Assembly: GCF_037976325.1 (NCBI RefSeq)
Contig: NZ_CP150265.1
Location: 5,841,001 to 5,905,000 of the forward strand
Direction of reading: 5' to 3'
From: Paenibacillus sp. FSL K6-3182
GTDB taxonomy: Bacteria; Bacillota; Bacilli; Paenibacillales; Paenibacillaceae
DNA length: 64,000 nt
Each line of letters opens with the position of its first letter. The stretch's first letter is position 1. Below the pieces are notes generated by a model, which did not search any database, was not told the origin of the DNA, and was given only the letters and a program-made list of their open reading frames with translations. The position numbers and the translations under genes are program-made. This document shows positions 8,248-16,955 of the stretch, in pieces.

Positions 8248-10063
8248 GAGCATCCCCTTTCATTTGATCAGGCTTCTCAAATACAGCAGGAAAAGTCATC
8301 GTAACTTTCAAGCCTTGATATGGCATGCTCTCCAGCATTAAACCATACGATTCACCATAATGAAGAACAATTCTGCGATGGACATTTAATAATCCATTGC
8401 CGGAGCTGCCTCCTAAATCCTTCGAATGCTGCAGCCGACGGCGAATATCCGCGAGCTGCTCCTCCGTCATTCCAATGCCATCGTCTTCAATGACAATACG
8501 CAGCACGTTTTCTTCAATTTTGCAGGTTAATGTAATTCGCCCATTGCCCACACCCTGATCGATGCCATGGTTAATGGCGTTCTCGACAATCGGTTGAATA
8601 ATTAAGGGAATGACCGTACAGGTCAAAGAAGCTTCGTCTCGGTCTAATCGAAAATCGATCCGATCCTCATAGCGCATTTTTTGAATCGTCATGTAACCCA
8701 AGACATGTCCCAGCTCATCCTCAAGGTTGACATGTTCTTTCTGGCTGCTCAAGCTGTAACGCAGCAGCCTGCTTAAATTATTCGTCATTTTGACAACCTC
8801 TTGATTGCCGTCGACTTCTGCATACATACTGATCGATCCAAGCGTATTATACAAAAAATGCGGATTGATTTTGCTTTGCAAAGCCGCAATCTGCGCATCC
8901 TTCTCGCGAATCTCTGTCTCATAAAGCAAGTAACCAAGCTCGCTTAGCTTGGATACCATCGTATTGAACGCTTTGCCCAAATGGCCAACTTCATCCCATT
9001 GCTTGACGGGAAAAGATACGAGAAGATCGCCGCGTTCCACCTTGCGCATGAGCCTAATCAAACCCCGCAGCGGCTCTGTTATTCGAAACGCAAGGAATAC
9101 CGACATAAGCATAGCAAGGCCCATACAGATGACACCAAACAGAATAATAGAATTCCGCATAATTAAACTGTCCTTCATCAGCTCCGACACCGGAACGATT
9201 CCAACTGTCGTCCAATTGGTGATCGATGACGTCACGTAAGAAACGAGCTGCCGCTCTCCGTTAAGTGCAGCATGTGTAACCCCTTCCGGCGCTTTATCCT
9301 TATAAAGGCCTCCCAAAGCCTCTTGCGGCATCGTTCGATTTTTACCGACAACGACTCCACCGTCTTGATCCATAATATATAAAGCTTCCTTCGTTCCGAG
9401 CGTAACCTGCGATATCATCTTATGAATAACCGTTGGATCTACATCAATAACGATATAACCAAGCTTTTTCCCGCTATCAAAGCTGCGCAGCTCCCTTGCA
9501 ATAGAGAACACGGGGTATACCGTTCCGCTGGTAGAATGAATATTGTGGGTTGTAATAAAAATGGATTGTCCGTTGCCGCCCTTCTCGTTTTGGAGCCACT
9601 GCGCATTCTCATCTAATCGATACGTCGTGACATATTGGCTTTCCGGCAGTACAACATAGGATGCACCGCTTTCCCCAAATAACGAGACGCCTACAATATC
9701 AATACGGCCGTTCAGAAATACTTGGGAGACAAAGCTGTTTAATTGCTTAATCTCTTCCAGTGATAAAGCCTGACCCTGCTCTCGCTTGCTCTCTAGAAAA
9801 GCTGTAATTTGCTCATATTGATAGGGCATAAGCGTCAAACGATCTAATTCTGCCATATAAGTATCCAGATTTAGCGTCAGCTGCTTCATGGTCTGCAGTT
9901 GATAGTCGCCGACCTTCTGCTCAAGCGTCGAAGCAAACCGAGTGAAGGCGAAATACCCCATAACGCTGAGTGGAAGCACGATGAGTATAAAGTTTATGAG
10001 GATGAGCTTTCGTGCCAGCTCCTGATTTTTGAACCACCCAATCACCGAGAGTACCCGCTTCAT
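8240..10063 (-). CDS. YesM-type sensor histidine kinase, locus 1
   Basis: The protein has 607 aa; AAGGAG lies 6 nt before the ATG. Order: membrane segment about 18-40, extracellular Cache-like sensor domain to about 285, second membrane segment about 285-310, HAMP, then a His_kinase domain with QSKINPHFLYNTL (His near 400) and a HATPase domain with ENAINHGID and DDGIGM. It partners the overlapping response regulator. Its start lies 10 nt after the stop of a solute-binding protein gene, suggesting that this binding protein, rather than the kinase alone, may present the sugar, as described for AraP-AraS-AraT of Geobacillus stearothermophilus. Confidence 0.93.
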   Translation of the reverse strand: MKRVLSVIGWFKNQELARKLILINFILIVLPLSVMGYFAFTRFASTLEQKVGDYQLQTMKQLTLNLDTYMAELDRLTLMPYQYEQITAFLESKREQGQALSLEEIKQLNSFVSQVFLNGRIDIVGVSLFGESGASYVVLPESQYVTTYRLDENAQWLQNEKGGNGQSIFITTHNIHSTSGTVYPVFSIARELRSFDSGKKLGYIVIDVDPTVIHKMISQVTLGTKEALYIMDQDGGVVVGKNRTMPQEALGGLYKDKAPEGVTHAALNGERQLVSYVTSSITNWTTVGIVPVSELMKDSLIMRNSIILFGVICMGLAMLMSVFLAFRITEPLRGLIRLMRKVERGDLLVSFPVKQWDEVGHLGKAFNTMVSKLSELGYLLYETEIREKDAQIAALQSKINPHFLYNTLGSISMYAEVDGNQEVVKMTNNLSRLLRYSLSSQKEHVNLEDELGHVLGYMTIQKMRYEDRIDFRLDRDEASLTCTVIPLIIQPIVENAINHGIDQGVGNGRITLTCKIEENVLRIVIEDDGIGMTEEQLADIRRRLQHSKDLGGSSGNGLLNVHRRIVLHYGESYGLMLESMPYQGLKVTMTFPAVFEKPDQMKGDAHA

Positions 10064-10073
10064 AGCTATCTCC

Positions 10074-11378
10074 TTACTTCCTCAGCTCGATGTTCACCCT
10101 TTTCACGGCTGCTTGCAGCGTTTCCTCAGGCGTTTGCTCCGAATAATTCATTTTTTCAAATTCTTGAATTAAAATTTCAACGATCGACCATTGCCGGACA
10201 TGGCGCGGCCAATAAGCTACATAGTTTGCGGAAGCTGCATAGGAGCTTCTGTAATTCAAGCTGTTAAACGGTTCGCTGGCAACGACCTTTGTCATGCTTG
10301 GCACATGGCCCGCTTCCGCCCACATCGCACCATTTTCTACACACCATTTAACAAAAGTAAGCGCCGCTCGCTTCTTCTCATCCGTCATCCCATGCTTGGT
10401 CGGTATGGCAATGGTGTGCGAATCCCCCCATACCGCAGCGCGGTCGAACAGCGCAGGCATTGGAATTACACCAAAGTCCAAATTTTTTGCTTTCTCAAAT
10501 GCACCCGTTCCCCACATCCCTGTAATTAGCACCGCAGCTTTTCCATCATAAAAAAGCTTGAATGCATCATTAATATCAGGCGGAATAAGCTCTTTCTTGT
10601 ACAAATCATTCAAATAGCTTAGTGCTTGCAGCGCTTGCGGATTGTTGAATACGGCAGCACTTGCATCCTCATTATAGAAGCTGCCCCCGCCGTCTATTTG
10701 GTTATAAAGGCTCCACCAAAGCCAAACGGAATCAATCCGAGTACTCGGCTGAGCCATCGGCGCAATGTCGGCTGGTATCGAAGACTTAAGCTTCTGCAGG
10801 AAGGCTTCAAATCCCGCAGCTCCTGCTCCGATCAATGGCTTATCCGCCTCATCAATTAGACCCGCTTTACGCAAATAGGTTTTATTGTAAAACATAACAA
10901 GCGCATGCGTATCAAGCGGCACGGCGTAAGGGATTCCGTCATACATGGTAGAATCGAGAATATTGCGATTAAAGCCCGACCAGTCAAGTCCGATCTGCTT
11001 AGCAGGCTCTGTCAGATTCTCAATATAGCCGTTCTGAACGAACTGCGGCAAACTTGTCTGATGCAAAATCGCAAGCTCCGGCGCGTTGCCAGACATTATC
11101 GCCGTTTTTAGCCTCGTGTAATAGTCATCCAATCGAGAGTTTACTTGCACAACGTTAATCGTCGGATTCTCTTCATTAAATCGTGTGACCATTTCCGTCA
11201 TAAACTGATTGTCGCCGCCGCTAAACGGCGTCCAGTACTCAAGCCTTATAGCCTCAGGCTTCGTCTCTTCATTCTTCTGATCTGCTTCTTGCTCGGAGGC
11301 GCAGCTTGTCAAGGCAATGACCAGGAGACCGATTAGTGTATAGGAGACCCACTGCGCGCTCCATTTTTTTATATTCAT
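10074..11378 (-). CDS. sugar-binding lipoprotein, probable sensor component
   Basis: The protein has 434 aa with a lipoprotein signal peptide (lipobox LTSCAS near residue 24) and the family 1 extracellular solute-binding fold. It is clearly a paralogue of the operon's first binding protein: EYWTPFSGGDNQFM against LFWSPFSGSDGPFM, and PLDTHALVMFYNK against PLDIHPLVMYYNK. GGAGG precedes the ATG. It sits at the far end of the operon from the permeases, 10 nt from the kinase, and has no stem-loop after it. This supports a role in signal input rather than bulk transport, as for AraP. A simple second transport receptor sharing the same permeases cannot be excluded. Confidence 0.88.
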   Translation of the reverse strand: MNIKKWSAQWVSYTLIGLLVIALTSCASEQEADQKNEETKPEAIRLEYWTPFSGGDNQFMTEMVTRFNEENPTINVVQVNSRLDDYYTRLKTAIMSGNAPELAILHQTSLPQFVQNGYIENLTEPAKQIGLDWSGFNRNILDSTMYDGIPYAVPLDTHALVMFYNKTYLRKAGLIDEADKPLIGAGAAGFEAFLQKLKSSIPADIAPMAQPSTRIDSVWLWWSLYNQIDGGGSFYNEDASAAVFNNPQALQALSYLNDLYKKELIPPDINDAFKLFYDGKAAVLITGMWGTGAFEKAKNLDFGVIPMPALFDRAAVWGDSHTIAIPTKHGMTDEKKRAALTFVKWCVENGAMWAEAGHVPSMTKVVASEPFNSLNYRSSYAASANYVAYWPRHVRQWSIVEILIQEFEKMNYSEQTPEETLQAAVKRVNIELRK

Positions 11379-11408
11379 GTCTAGCGCCTCCGTTGCCTGA
11401 GTTGTTAG

Positions 11409-13157
11409 TTAGTTTCTATCGGATACAATATCGATATAATCGATTTCAAGCTGCCCAGTCGCATTTCCAAATTGCAAAGCATTGTCATCCATCTTCAGCT
11501 TTACGCTTACGGTTATCTGCTGCACTGCATCTGCCTCGCTTGCGGGAATGCTTATCTTTTGGACACGTCCGCCATTTACCTTCAGCTCCAGCATCTGCTT
11601 GCTTCCAGTCCCATTAGCCACACTTAAATGTAAAGCATATTTCCCATCCATCGGAACTCTAACATGATCAAATCGAATCGCGTCCTTATCACTCGCTGCC
11701 AATTGAACAGAACGGCCATTCGATTTTGTCGAGCTTTCAATAAGCTCACTGTCTGATGAAAACTGCGCGTACTCCGCTTCAAAACGTGGAATTTCAATCG
11801 CCGAGATCAGATTAGCTGCCTGGTTTCCTATAAAAGAAAGGTTGTTTTGCCCTTCGTTCAGCGCAATTGAAGCATATACATATCCCACTTCATTTGGCTT
11901 AGTAGGTGGAAGTAAAATTTCTGCACCAGCCGCATCATTCACATTAACCTGAATACGCTGCTCTGTTTCCGCATCGTTTGTGTAATGGACTAATAATGGG
12001 GCATCCGTATCAAGTGACGAGGATATCCCGCTGAAAGCTAAGCTATCTTTATCAGCTGCTGCATGCTCTGCGCGGATTAATCCTGTGCCCGCTGGTACTT
12101 CAATTGGTGTAGCAAGCGATAATGGAGAACCAAAGACTGGCAAACCATCCTTCTGCCATTCAATCCGCTGGGCACGCGCCTTCCGATTATTCCAGCCGTC
12201 CCCTTGACCGCTTGTCGCATGATAGACGATCCAATCCTCAGTTCCGTCTGGCGAGGAAACAAACGTATTGTGTCCAGGACCGTAAACCTCAGCGTCTCCA
12301 TCCATTTGCATAAGCGGCTGCTCAGCTTTTGTCCATTTCGCCGGATCAAGTGGATCTGCTCCCAGCTCTAGTGACAATAAACCGATGCTATAGAACGGTG
12401 TCCAGCTGCCCGCACCAGAATAAGCAATCCATACACGGCCGTCTTTTTTCAAAATCGCTTGGCCCTCATTAATGAACGGAGGTCCGCCTGCTCTCTCCCA
12501 TTCCAAATCCGGCTCGCTAAGCAATACTCGCGGTCCACTTATCGTGTAAGGATTGCTCATCGGTGCAATGTACGTATTTTGTTGTACATTTAAATCGCCT
12601 TCCCAGCCCGACCATACAAAATACAGCTGGCCCTCATGCTCAAGCGCGAGGCCGTCAATAGCCCATTTGTTTGTCGAATCCGTCACTTGACCTTTAAACG
12701 CATAGCTGCCCATCGGATCGCTGGCCTCCGCTTCGAGAGCATACATGCGATGGTTTTCATTTTCACCGTTATCTGCTGCAAAATAGATATAAAACTTTCC
12801 TTGAATATATTGAATTTCCGGTGCCCACAAATTTGCCGAATACATCGTATCTACAGGCGGGTACCATACCACCTTCCGCCCTGCCTGATTGAAGTCGAGC
12901 GATCGCGATTTCATAATCATAATATCCGTTCCGTTATGCGTAAACGTCATATAATAAAATCCATTGACATAAATGATGCTCGGATCTGGTGTGTCCATAG
13001 ATGCTAACGTATTTTTGAACGTTCCACCATGCCCATTATAAGCTCCCGCAGCCGTAGTGTCATGATTCGTTTTATTCAAGATCCAAGCCCCCAAAATAAT
13101 AATAATTACCGCAATCATAGAAGTGATCAGAGTTATACGCTTACGATTAAGTTTCAT
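11409..13157 (-). CDS. membrane-anchored GH43 glycosidase with C-terminal CBM6-like domain
   Basis: The protein has 582 aa from the ATG at 13157, which GGAGGGAATGGC precedes; 27 further in-frame codons upstream have no ribosome site. An N-terminal basic stretch and hydrophobic helix (about 5-27) form a signal anchor or signal peptide. The five-bladed GH43 domain shows the catalytic base in DTPDPSII, the pKa-modulating Asp in WAIDGLAL and the general acid in INEGQAIL. After about residue 330 come a linker domain and a C-terminal beta-sandwich (RFEAEYAQF through IDYIDIV) like CBM6/35. Likely an alpha-L-arabinofuranosidase or beta-xylosidase acting outside the membrane. It lies between the permease and sensor genes, fitting a xylan/arabinan operon. 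Confidence 0.9.
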   Translation of the reverse strand: MKLNRKRITLITSMIAVIIIILGAWILNKTNHDTTAAGAYNGHGGTFKNTLASMDTPDPSIIYVNGFYYMTFTHNGTDIMIMKSRSLDFNQAGRKVVWYPPVDTMYSANLWAPEIQYIQGKFYIYFAADNGENENHRMYALEAEASDPMGSYAFKGQVTDSTNKWAIDGLALEHEGQLYFVWSGWEGDLNVQQNTYIAPMSNPYTISGPRVLLSEPDLEWERAGGPPFINEGQAILKKDGRVWIAYSGAGSWTPFYSIGLLSLELGADPLDPAKWTKAEQPLMQMDGDAEVYGPGHNTFVSSPDGTEDWIVYHATSGQGDGWNNRKARAQRIEWQKDGLPVFGSPLSLATPIEVPAGTGLIRAEHAAADKDSLAFSGISSSLDTDAPLLVHYTNDAETEQRIQVNVNDAAGAEILLPPTKPNEVGYVYASIALNEGQNNLSFIGNQAANLISAIEIPRFEAEYAQFSSDSELIESSTKSNGRSVQLAASDKDAIRFDHVRVPMDGKYALHLSVANGTGSKQMLELKVNGGRVQKISIPASEADAVQQITVSVKLKMDDNALQFGNATGQLEIDYIDIVSDRN

Positions 13158-13241
13158 GCCATTCCCTCCGCTTACTCGCCAACATGGACAGAAAGAGACC
13201 TTATCGGTCTCCTCTCCTTGCCATATCGGTGTAATCATTGA

Positions 13242-14075
13242 TTATTTCACTGCCGATTGTGTGATAGCTCTCACAAAGGAACGCTGTCCAAGAATGAACA
13301 CAATAACGACTGGCAGCGTTGCGACTGTCGTCATCGCCATAAGCTTGCCGTAGCTTTGGGTATAGCTTCCTGTTGCCATCATCGCTATGCCCGCTGTGAT
13401 CGTGCGCATCTCTGGTGATGTTGTCGCATAAAGCGGCCATACAAAATCGTTATAGATCCCCATAAAAGTGAAGATGGCTAATGTCACCATAATAGAAACG
13501 GCGGATGGCAATAAAATACGAGCATAAATTTGCCACTTGTTCGCTCCGTCAATTCGCGCCGCTTCTTCGATTTCCTTTGGAAAGGAAGCGAAAAACTGAT
13601 AGAGCAAAAAGACGCCAAACGCTCCCGCTGTTGCCGGCAAAATCAGTGCGGGATACGTATTGATTAAATTGAGGGCATTAAATTCCAAATACATGGGCAG
13701 AAACGTGAGCACGCCAGGAATCATAAGTGAAGCGATAAATAAGGAAAGCATAATTCTGCGAAGCGGCAAATCGTTTAATCTCGCCAATGCGTAAGCCGCC
13801 ATAGAATCGATAATGAGTACGAGAATGGTGCCAATGAGCCCAACCGACAAGGAGTTAACAATCCAGCGCGTAATGGGTACGTTCATTAATTCACCGGTCA
13901 AGCCTAGTACGAAGTTATCGATCGTTGGTTTTATCGGAAAAAAGTTCATTTTCCCAGACAATGCTTCGAAATCATTTTTAAACGATGTTGAAATCATCCA
14001 AACGAGCGGGAGGAGGAAAAATACCGCAATGATTATGGCAAGCACGATAAGCCATAACTTTCTAGTCTTTACCAT
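13242..14075 (-). CDS. carbohydrate ABC transporter permease, MalG type
   Basis: The protein has 277 aa with six predicted membrane segments and the EAA loop EEAARIDGANKWQIYARILLP that contacts the ATPase (about residues 180-200). The ATG directly follows the stop of the MalF-type gene. No ATPase gene is present in this operon, as usual for such importers in Bacillales, which share an MsmX-type ATPase encoded elsewhere. It is followed by the GH43 gene. Confidence 0.93.
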   Translation of the reverse strand: MVKTRKLWLIVLAIIIAVFFLLPLVWMISTSFKNDFEALSGKMNFFPIKPTIDNFVLGLTGELMNVPITRWIVNSLSVGLIGTILVLIIDSMAAYALARLNDLPLRRIMLSLFIASLMIPGVLTFLPMYLEFNALNLINTYPALILPATAGAFGVFLLYQFFASFPKEIEEAARIDGANKWQIYARILLPSAVSIMVTLAIFTFMGIYNDFVWPLYATTSPEMRTITAGIAMMATGSYTQSYGKLMAMTTVATLPVVIVFILGQRSFVRAITQSAVK

Positions 14076-14972
14076 TTAAACCTCTCCCTTTCTGCCGCTC
14101 GTCAGCTTGAACTGTACGATGGATATAAAAATAATGAGCAGTGCCATAACGATCGCCATCGCTGAAGCTGAACCTACTTCTTTGCGTAAAAAGGCTTGAT
14201 CCAGCACATTGATGAGCAGCACCTTCGTCGTATCGCCGGGTCCGCCCCGTGTTAATAAATAAGGCTGCGCATAAATATTAAAGGAAGCAATCGTCGATGT
14301 AATCATAATGAACAGCATAACCGGACGAATCGACGGTAGCGTTATTTTCGTAAATTTATTCCATGCATTTGCCCCATCTATCGAAGCAGCTTCATAGAAA
14401 TCCTCTGGCACTTCATTCAGTGCATTAATAAAAATAATCATATTGAAGCCAATTGTCCACCAAAGCGTCGTCACAATAAGTGAAATCCACGCCCATGGCG
14501 TATCCGTTAGCCAAGGAATGCTGTTGATGCCAAGCTTCGCAAGCATACTATTGAGAAAACCGGCATTCGTATCGAACATCATCAGCCAAATGACCGCCAT
14601 AACGGAAGCTGACAACGCGTACGGAAGAAAATAAAAGGTACGAAACAAACCGCGTATTTTGGCAGGCAGCGCATTAACCAGCATCGCTAATGACAAGCCA
14701 ACAATAATTAAGAGTGGAACGGAAAATAAGACAAACTGAGCGGTTACCCACAACCCTCTAAAAAAAATATCGTTGAGATACGTGCCTGGCGTGAAAATTT
14801 TGATGTAGTTGGCAAGTCCAACAAATTCATGTTCCTTCGATAGCAGCTCGAAATTTTGAAGGCTTATATATACGCCGTACAGAATCGGGAACAGCAAAAA
14901 AATACTGAACGCTGCTAAGTATGGCAGTACGAATAAAAAAGAAGTGAATCGTGATGCAAATGTCGTTTTCAA
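14076..14972 (-). CDS. carbohydrate ABC transporter permease, MalF type
   Basis: The protein has 298 aa. The start is the TTG at 14972, preceded by GGGGG 7 nt upstream; no ATG fits. Six membrane segments are predicted and the EAA motif is YEAASIDGANAWNKFTKI (about residues 195-212). It pairs with the MalG-type permease that begins at the next nucleotide after its stop codon. The substrate is probably a xylo- or arabino-oligosaccharide, by association with the GH43 gene in the operon. Confidence 0.93.
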   Translation of the reverse strand: MKTTFASRFTSFLFVLPYLAAFSIFLLFPILYGVYISLQNFELLSKEHEFVGLANYIKIFTPGTYLNDIFFRGLWVTAQFVLFSVPLLIIVGLSLAMLVNALPAKIRGLFRTFYFLPYALSASVMAVIWLMMFDTNAGFLNSMLAKLGINSIPWLTDTPWAWISLIVTTLWWTIGFNMIIFINALNEVPEDFYEAASIDGANAWNKFTKITLPSIRPVMLFIMITSTIASFNIYAQPYLLTRGGPGDTTKVLLINVLDQAFLRKEVGSASAMAIVMALLIIFISIVQFKLTSGRKGEV

Positions 14973-15025
14973 TCGGAGTCCCCCTGACGCTTTCCATATT
15001 TTCTAGCACAAGCAATCGCAGCTTA

Positions 15026-15059
15026 GAAGATGGGAACGGACTCTGCTATTCCCATCCTC
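15026..15059 (-). other. intercistronic stem-loop after solute-binding protein gene
   Basis: GATGGGAA and TTCCCATC arms with a 12-nt loop lie between the binding-protein stop and the MalF-type start. Only a weak T stretch follows on the minus strand, so it looks like a partial terminator or an RNA 3'-end stabiliser that lets the binding protein exceed the permeases. Confidence 0.6.
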
Positions 15060-15077
15060 CTCGCTGCTTACGATTAT

Positions 15078-16364
15078 TTATTTTTTCATTGCTTGCTTCG
15101 ATTTGGCTGCCGCATCATCAAGAGCCTTTTGTGCATCTTTTTTGCCAAGCAATGCATTGTTCAGCTCGCCCCAGATTGGCTCAGAGATCGTGCCCCAGTT
15201 CAATACATTTGGCGCAAATTGCACATAAGAAAATGCCGATGCTACATTGTTTTGGAACGTTAGCGCTTTAAACGCGTCACTCTCAAGCATTGGTTTCGAT
15301 GCCAGCGCTTGACCGGATTCCGCCCAGTCCATGGAATTTGTGGATACGTATTTCAAGAAATCGCCGATACCTGCTGTTTTGGCTGCATCCGTTACGCTTT
15401 TTGGAATAACGAAGCCATGGGAGCCTGCGAATACCGCTTGCTTCGCTTTACCGATTTGTGGAACAGGCGCAACGCCATAATTTAATCCTGCTTCATCAAA
15501 TTGTGATTTCATCCACGGGCCGTTGAATTGGATCGCATTTTTTCCTTGCAGGAACAATGTATTTTCGCCGTCTTGTTGAACATTCCCAGGCGAAACGCCG
15601 TTATCCACCATGCCGCGCAGCCATTGAACCATTTCAACCGCTTCCGGAGAGTTGTAGGCTACGTCTGTTCCGTTCCAAAGCTCGCCGCCATTTTGCCATA
15701 CTAGTGTTGGGAAAATGAACTGCTGCGGCCACAAGGTTGGAACAACATAACCGTAAACGCCTTTTTCTTTGTCCGTCAGCTTCTGAACGGCATCATCAAA
15801 CTCTGTACGGTTCGTTGGAGCCGCAGAAATGCCCGCTTTATCGAACAAATCCTTGTTGTAATACATCACAAGCGGATGGATATCAAGCGGAATGGAAAAC
15901 CACTTGCCATCGAGCGTCGAATACGTCGTTGCTGCATCTGCAAAGTCCGCTTTATTGATGCCTGCACCCGATGCAATCTCATCGATCGGCTGCAATTGAT
16001 CTTTGCTGGCGTAAGTTGGTACTTGGTCAACGTGCATAATCATCATGTCCGGGCTTTCTTTGCCTGTGCTTAGCGCTACGTCCAATTGCTTGTAATATTC
16101 GCCGTTTGGCTGAATAACGAAATTCACTTTATATTGATCTTGCGAGCCGTTATATTTGTCTACGATTTTTTTCATGAACGGGCCATCCGAACCAGAGAAT
16201 GGTGACCAGAACAAAATTTCTGTCTTTTTGCCGCTGCCGGCGCTTTTACCGCCGTCTGCTGGCTTCTCTCCGCCATCCTTATTGCCGCTGCAGCCAGCTG
16301 CAACCAGCGCAATGATTGTGACCATCAGAAGCAGCATTGAAAACTTATTGCGTGCTTTACTCAT
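15078..16364 (-). CDS. carbohydrate ABC transporter substrate-binding lipoprotein, locus 1
   Basis: The protein has 428 aa with signal peptide and lipobox (VAAGCSGN, Cys near residue 25), then a Gly/Lys-rich linker and a family 1 solute-binding fold (PLDIHPLVMYYNK, then NGPWMKSQFDEAGLNYG). The ATG follows GGGGG. It is first in the seven-gene minus-strand operon, so the promoter should lie within 16365-16510. A stem-loop follows it. Role: high-affinity capture of an oligosaccharide for the two downstream permeases; xylose- or arabinose-based substrate inferred from the GH43 gene. Confidence 0.93.
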   Translation of the reverse strand: MSKARNKFSMLLLMVTIIALVAAGCSGNKDGGEKPADGGKSAGSGKKTEILFWSPFSGSDGPFMKKIVDKYNGSQDQYKVNFVIQPNGEYYKQLDVALSTGKESPDMMIMHVDQVPTYASKDQLQPIDEIASGAGINKADFADAATTYSTLDGKWFSIPLDIHPLVMYYNKDLFDKAGISAAPTNRTEFDDAVQKLTDKEKGVYGYVVPTLWPQQFIFPTLVWQNGGELWNGTDVAYNSPEAVEMVQWLRGMVDNGVSPGNVQQDGENTLFLQGKNAIQFNGPWMKSQFDEAGLNYGVAPVPQIGKAKQAVFAGSHGFVIPKSVTDAAKTAGIGDFLKYVSTNSMDWAESGQALASKPMLESDAFKALTFQNNVASAFSYVQFAPNVLNWGTISEPIWGELNNALLGKKDAQKALDDAAAKSKQAMKK

Positions 16365-16512
16365 TTTTTTGTCCCCCTAAAAATGATATTGGATAGACTT
16401 GGTGTCTTCCGTGGTTTCATCATAAGCGGAGGGGCAGAGCAAACATATGCCGCATTTATAGATGATATGGACATATTTTTGGATAGCTGCAGCTACCGAA
16501 TGTGTGTACACA

Positions 16513-16546
16513 GCAAAAAAAGGCCAACCAGTAAGCTCTGGTTGAC
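16513..16546 (-). terminator. rho-independent terminator
   Basis: GGCCAACCAG (16520-16529) pairs with CTGGTTGACC (16536-16545). On the minus strand the stem is followed by TTTTTTTGC. It terminates transcripts coming from the 16956-17615 lipoprotein gene before the transporter operon begins. Confidence 0.85.
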
Positions 16547-16605
16547 CTAATAATAGGAAGGGACTTAGGAAGAACGATGATGTCCTCCCCTTATTATACT
16601 TATAG

Positions 16606-16803
16606 CTTATGAACCGAATAAGCCTTATTTAAAGCATTCTTAATGGATTAACATTCTAATGAACTCCAGAATCGTTATTTCGAAGAAAGCAGCTCATGAT
16701 ACCCTGTAAACCATAATATAACGTTACTACGGTTCGTTAAAATGAAAGAAAAGCCCTTTTCTGCATCATAAGCATAATACAGTTCGTTAGAGAAACCAGC
16801 GAG
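16606..16803 (-). repeat. dispersed repeat, copy A (about 200 bp)
   Basis: Read on the minus strand, this stretch aligns along almost its whole length with 38624-38826 on the plus strand. Shared blocks include CGAACTGTATTATGCTTAT against GGAACTGTATGATGCTTAT and a conserved GAAATAACGAT, CTGG, GTTC, TTAGA, TGTTAATC series. It appears to be open in one frame, but the match to a non-coding copy shows that this is not a gene. See the findings for the two-copy comparison. Confidence 0.75.
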
Positions 16804-16846
16804 CAGACTAGTTTTGAGATCGCCTACTTCTAATGTTGGTGGAACG

Positions 16847-16955
16847 ACTAAATTAGCATTAACGCTGCAGGTGCTTCGCTTTCGGAGGGTGCATTAGTTG
16901 CTGCATTGCTATTTGTGTTATTCGTACCGCCGCAGGCGGATACGAGGACAGATAG
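16847..16955 (-). pseudogene. remnant of a lipoprotein N-terminus
   Basis: Directly after the TAG of the 16956-17615 gene and in the same frame, the minus strand reads LSVLVSACGGTNNTNSN followed by a Ser/Ala/Glu-rich stretch and a stop. This is the end of a signal peptide, a lipobox (VSAC) and a typical low-complexity lipoprotein linker, without any start codon or ribosome site. It looks like the stump of a second lipoprotein gene fused to its neighbour by deletion, with a repeat element just beyond it. Parent family unknown. Confidence 0.6.

Noticed and set aside
10074..16364. A complete ABC importer with its own ATPase
   Set aside because: No Walker A/B ATPase gene lies in any of the four loci; these importers must use an ATPase encoded elsewhere.
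16675..16846. Open frame that looks like the C-terminal part of a lipoprotein
   Set aside because: It coincides with repeat copy A, whose second copy at 38624-38826 is not open in the same frame, so the openness is accidental.
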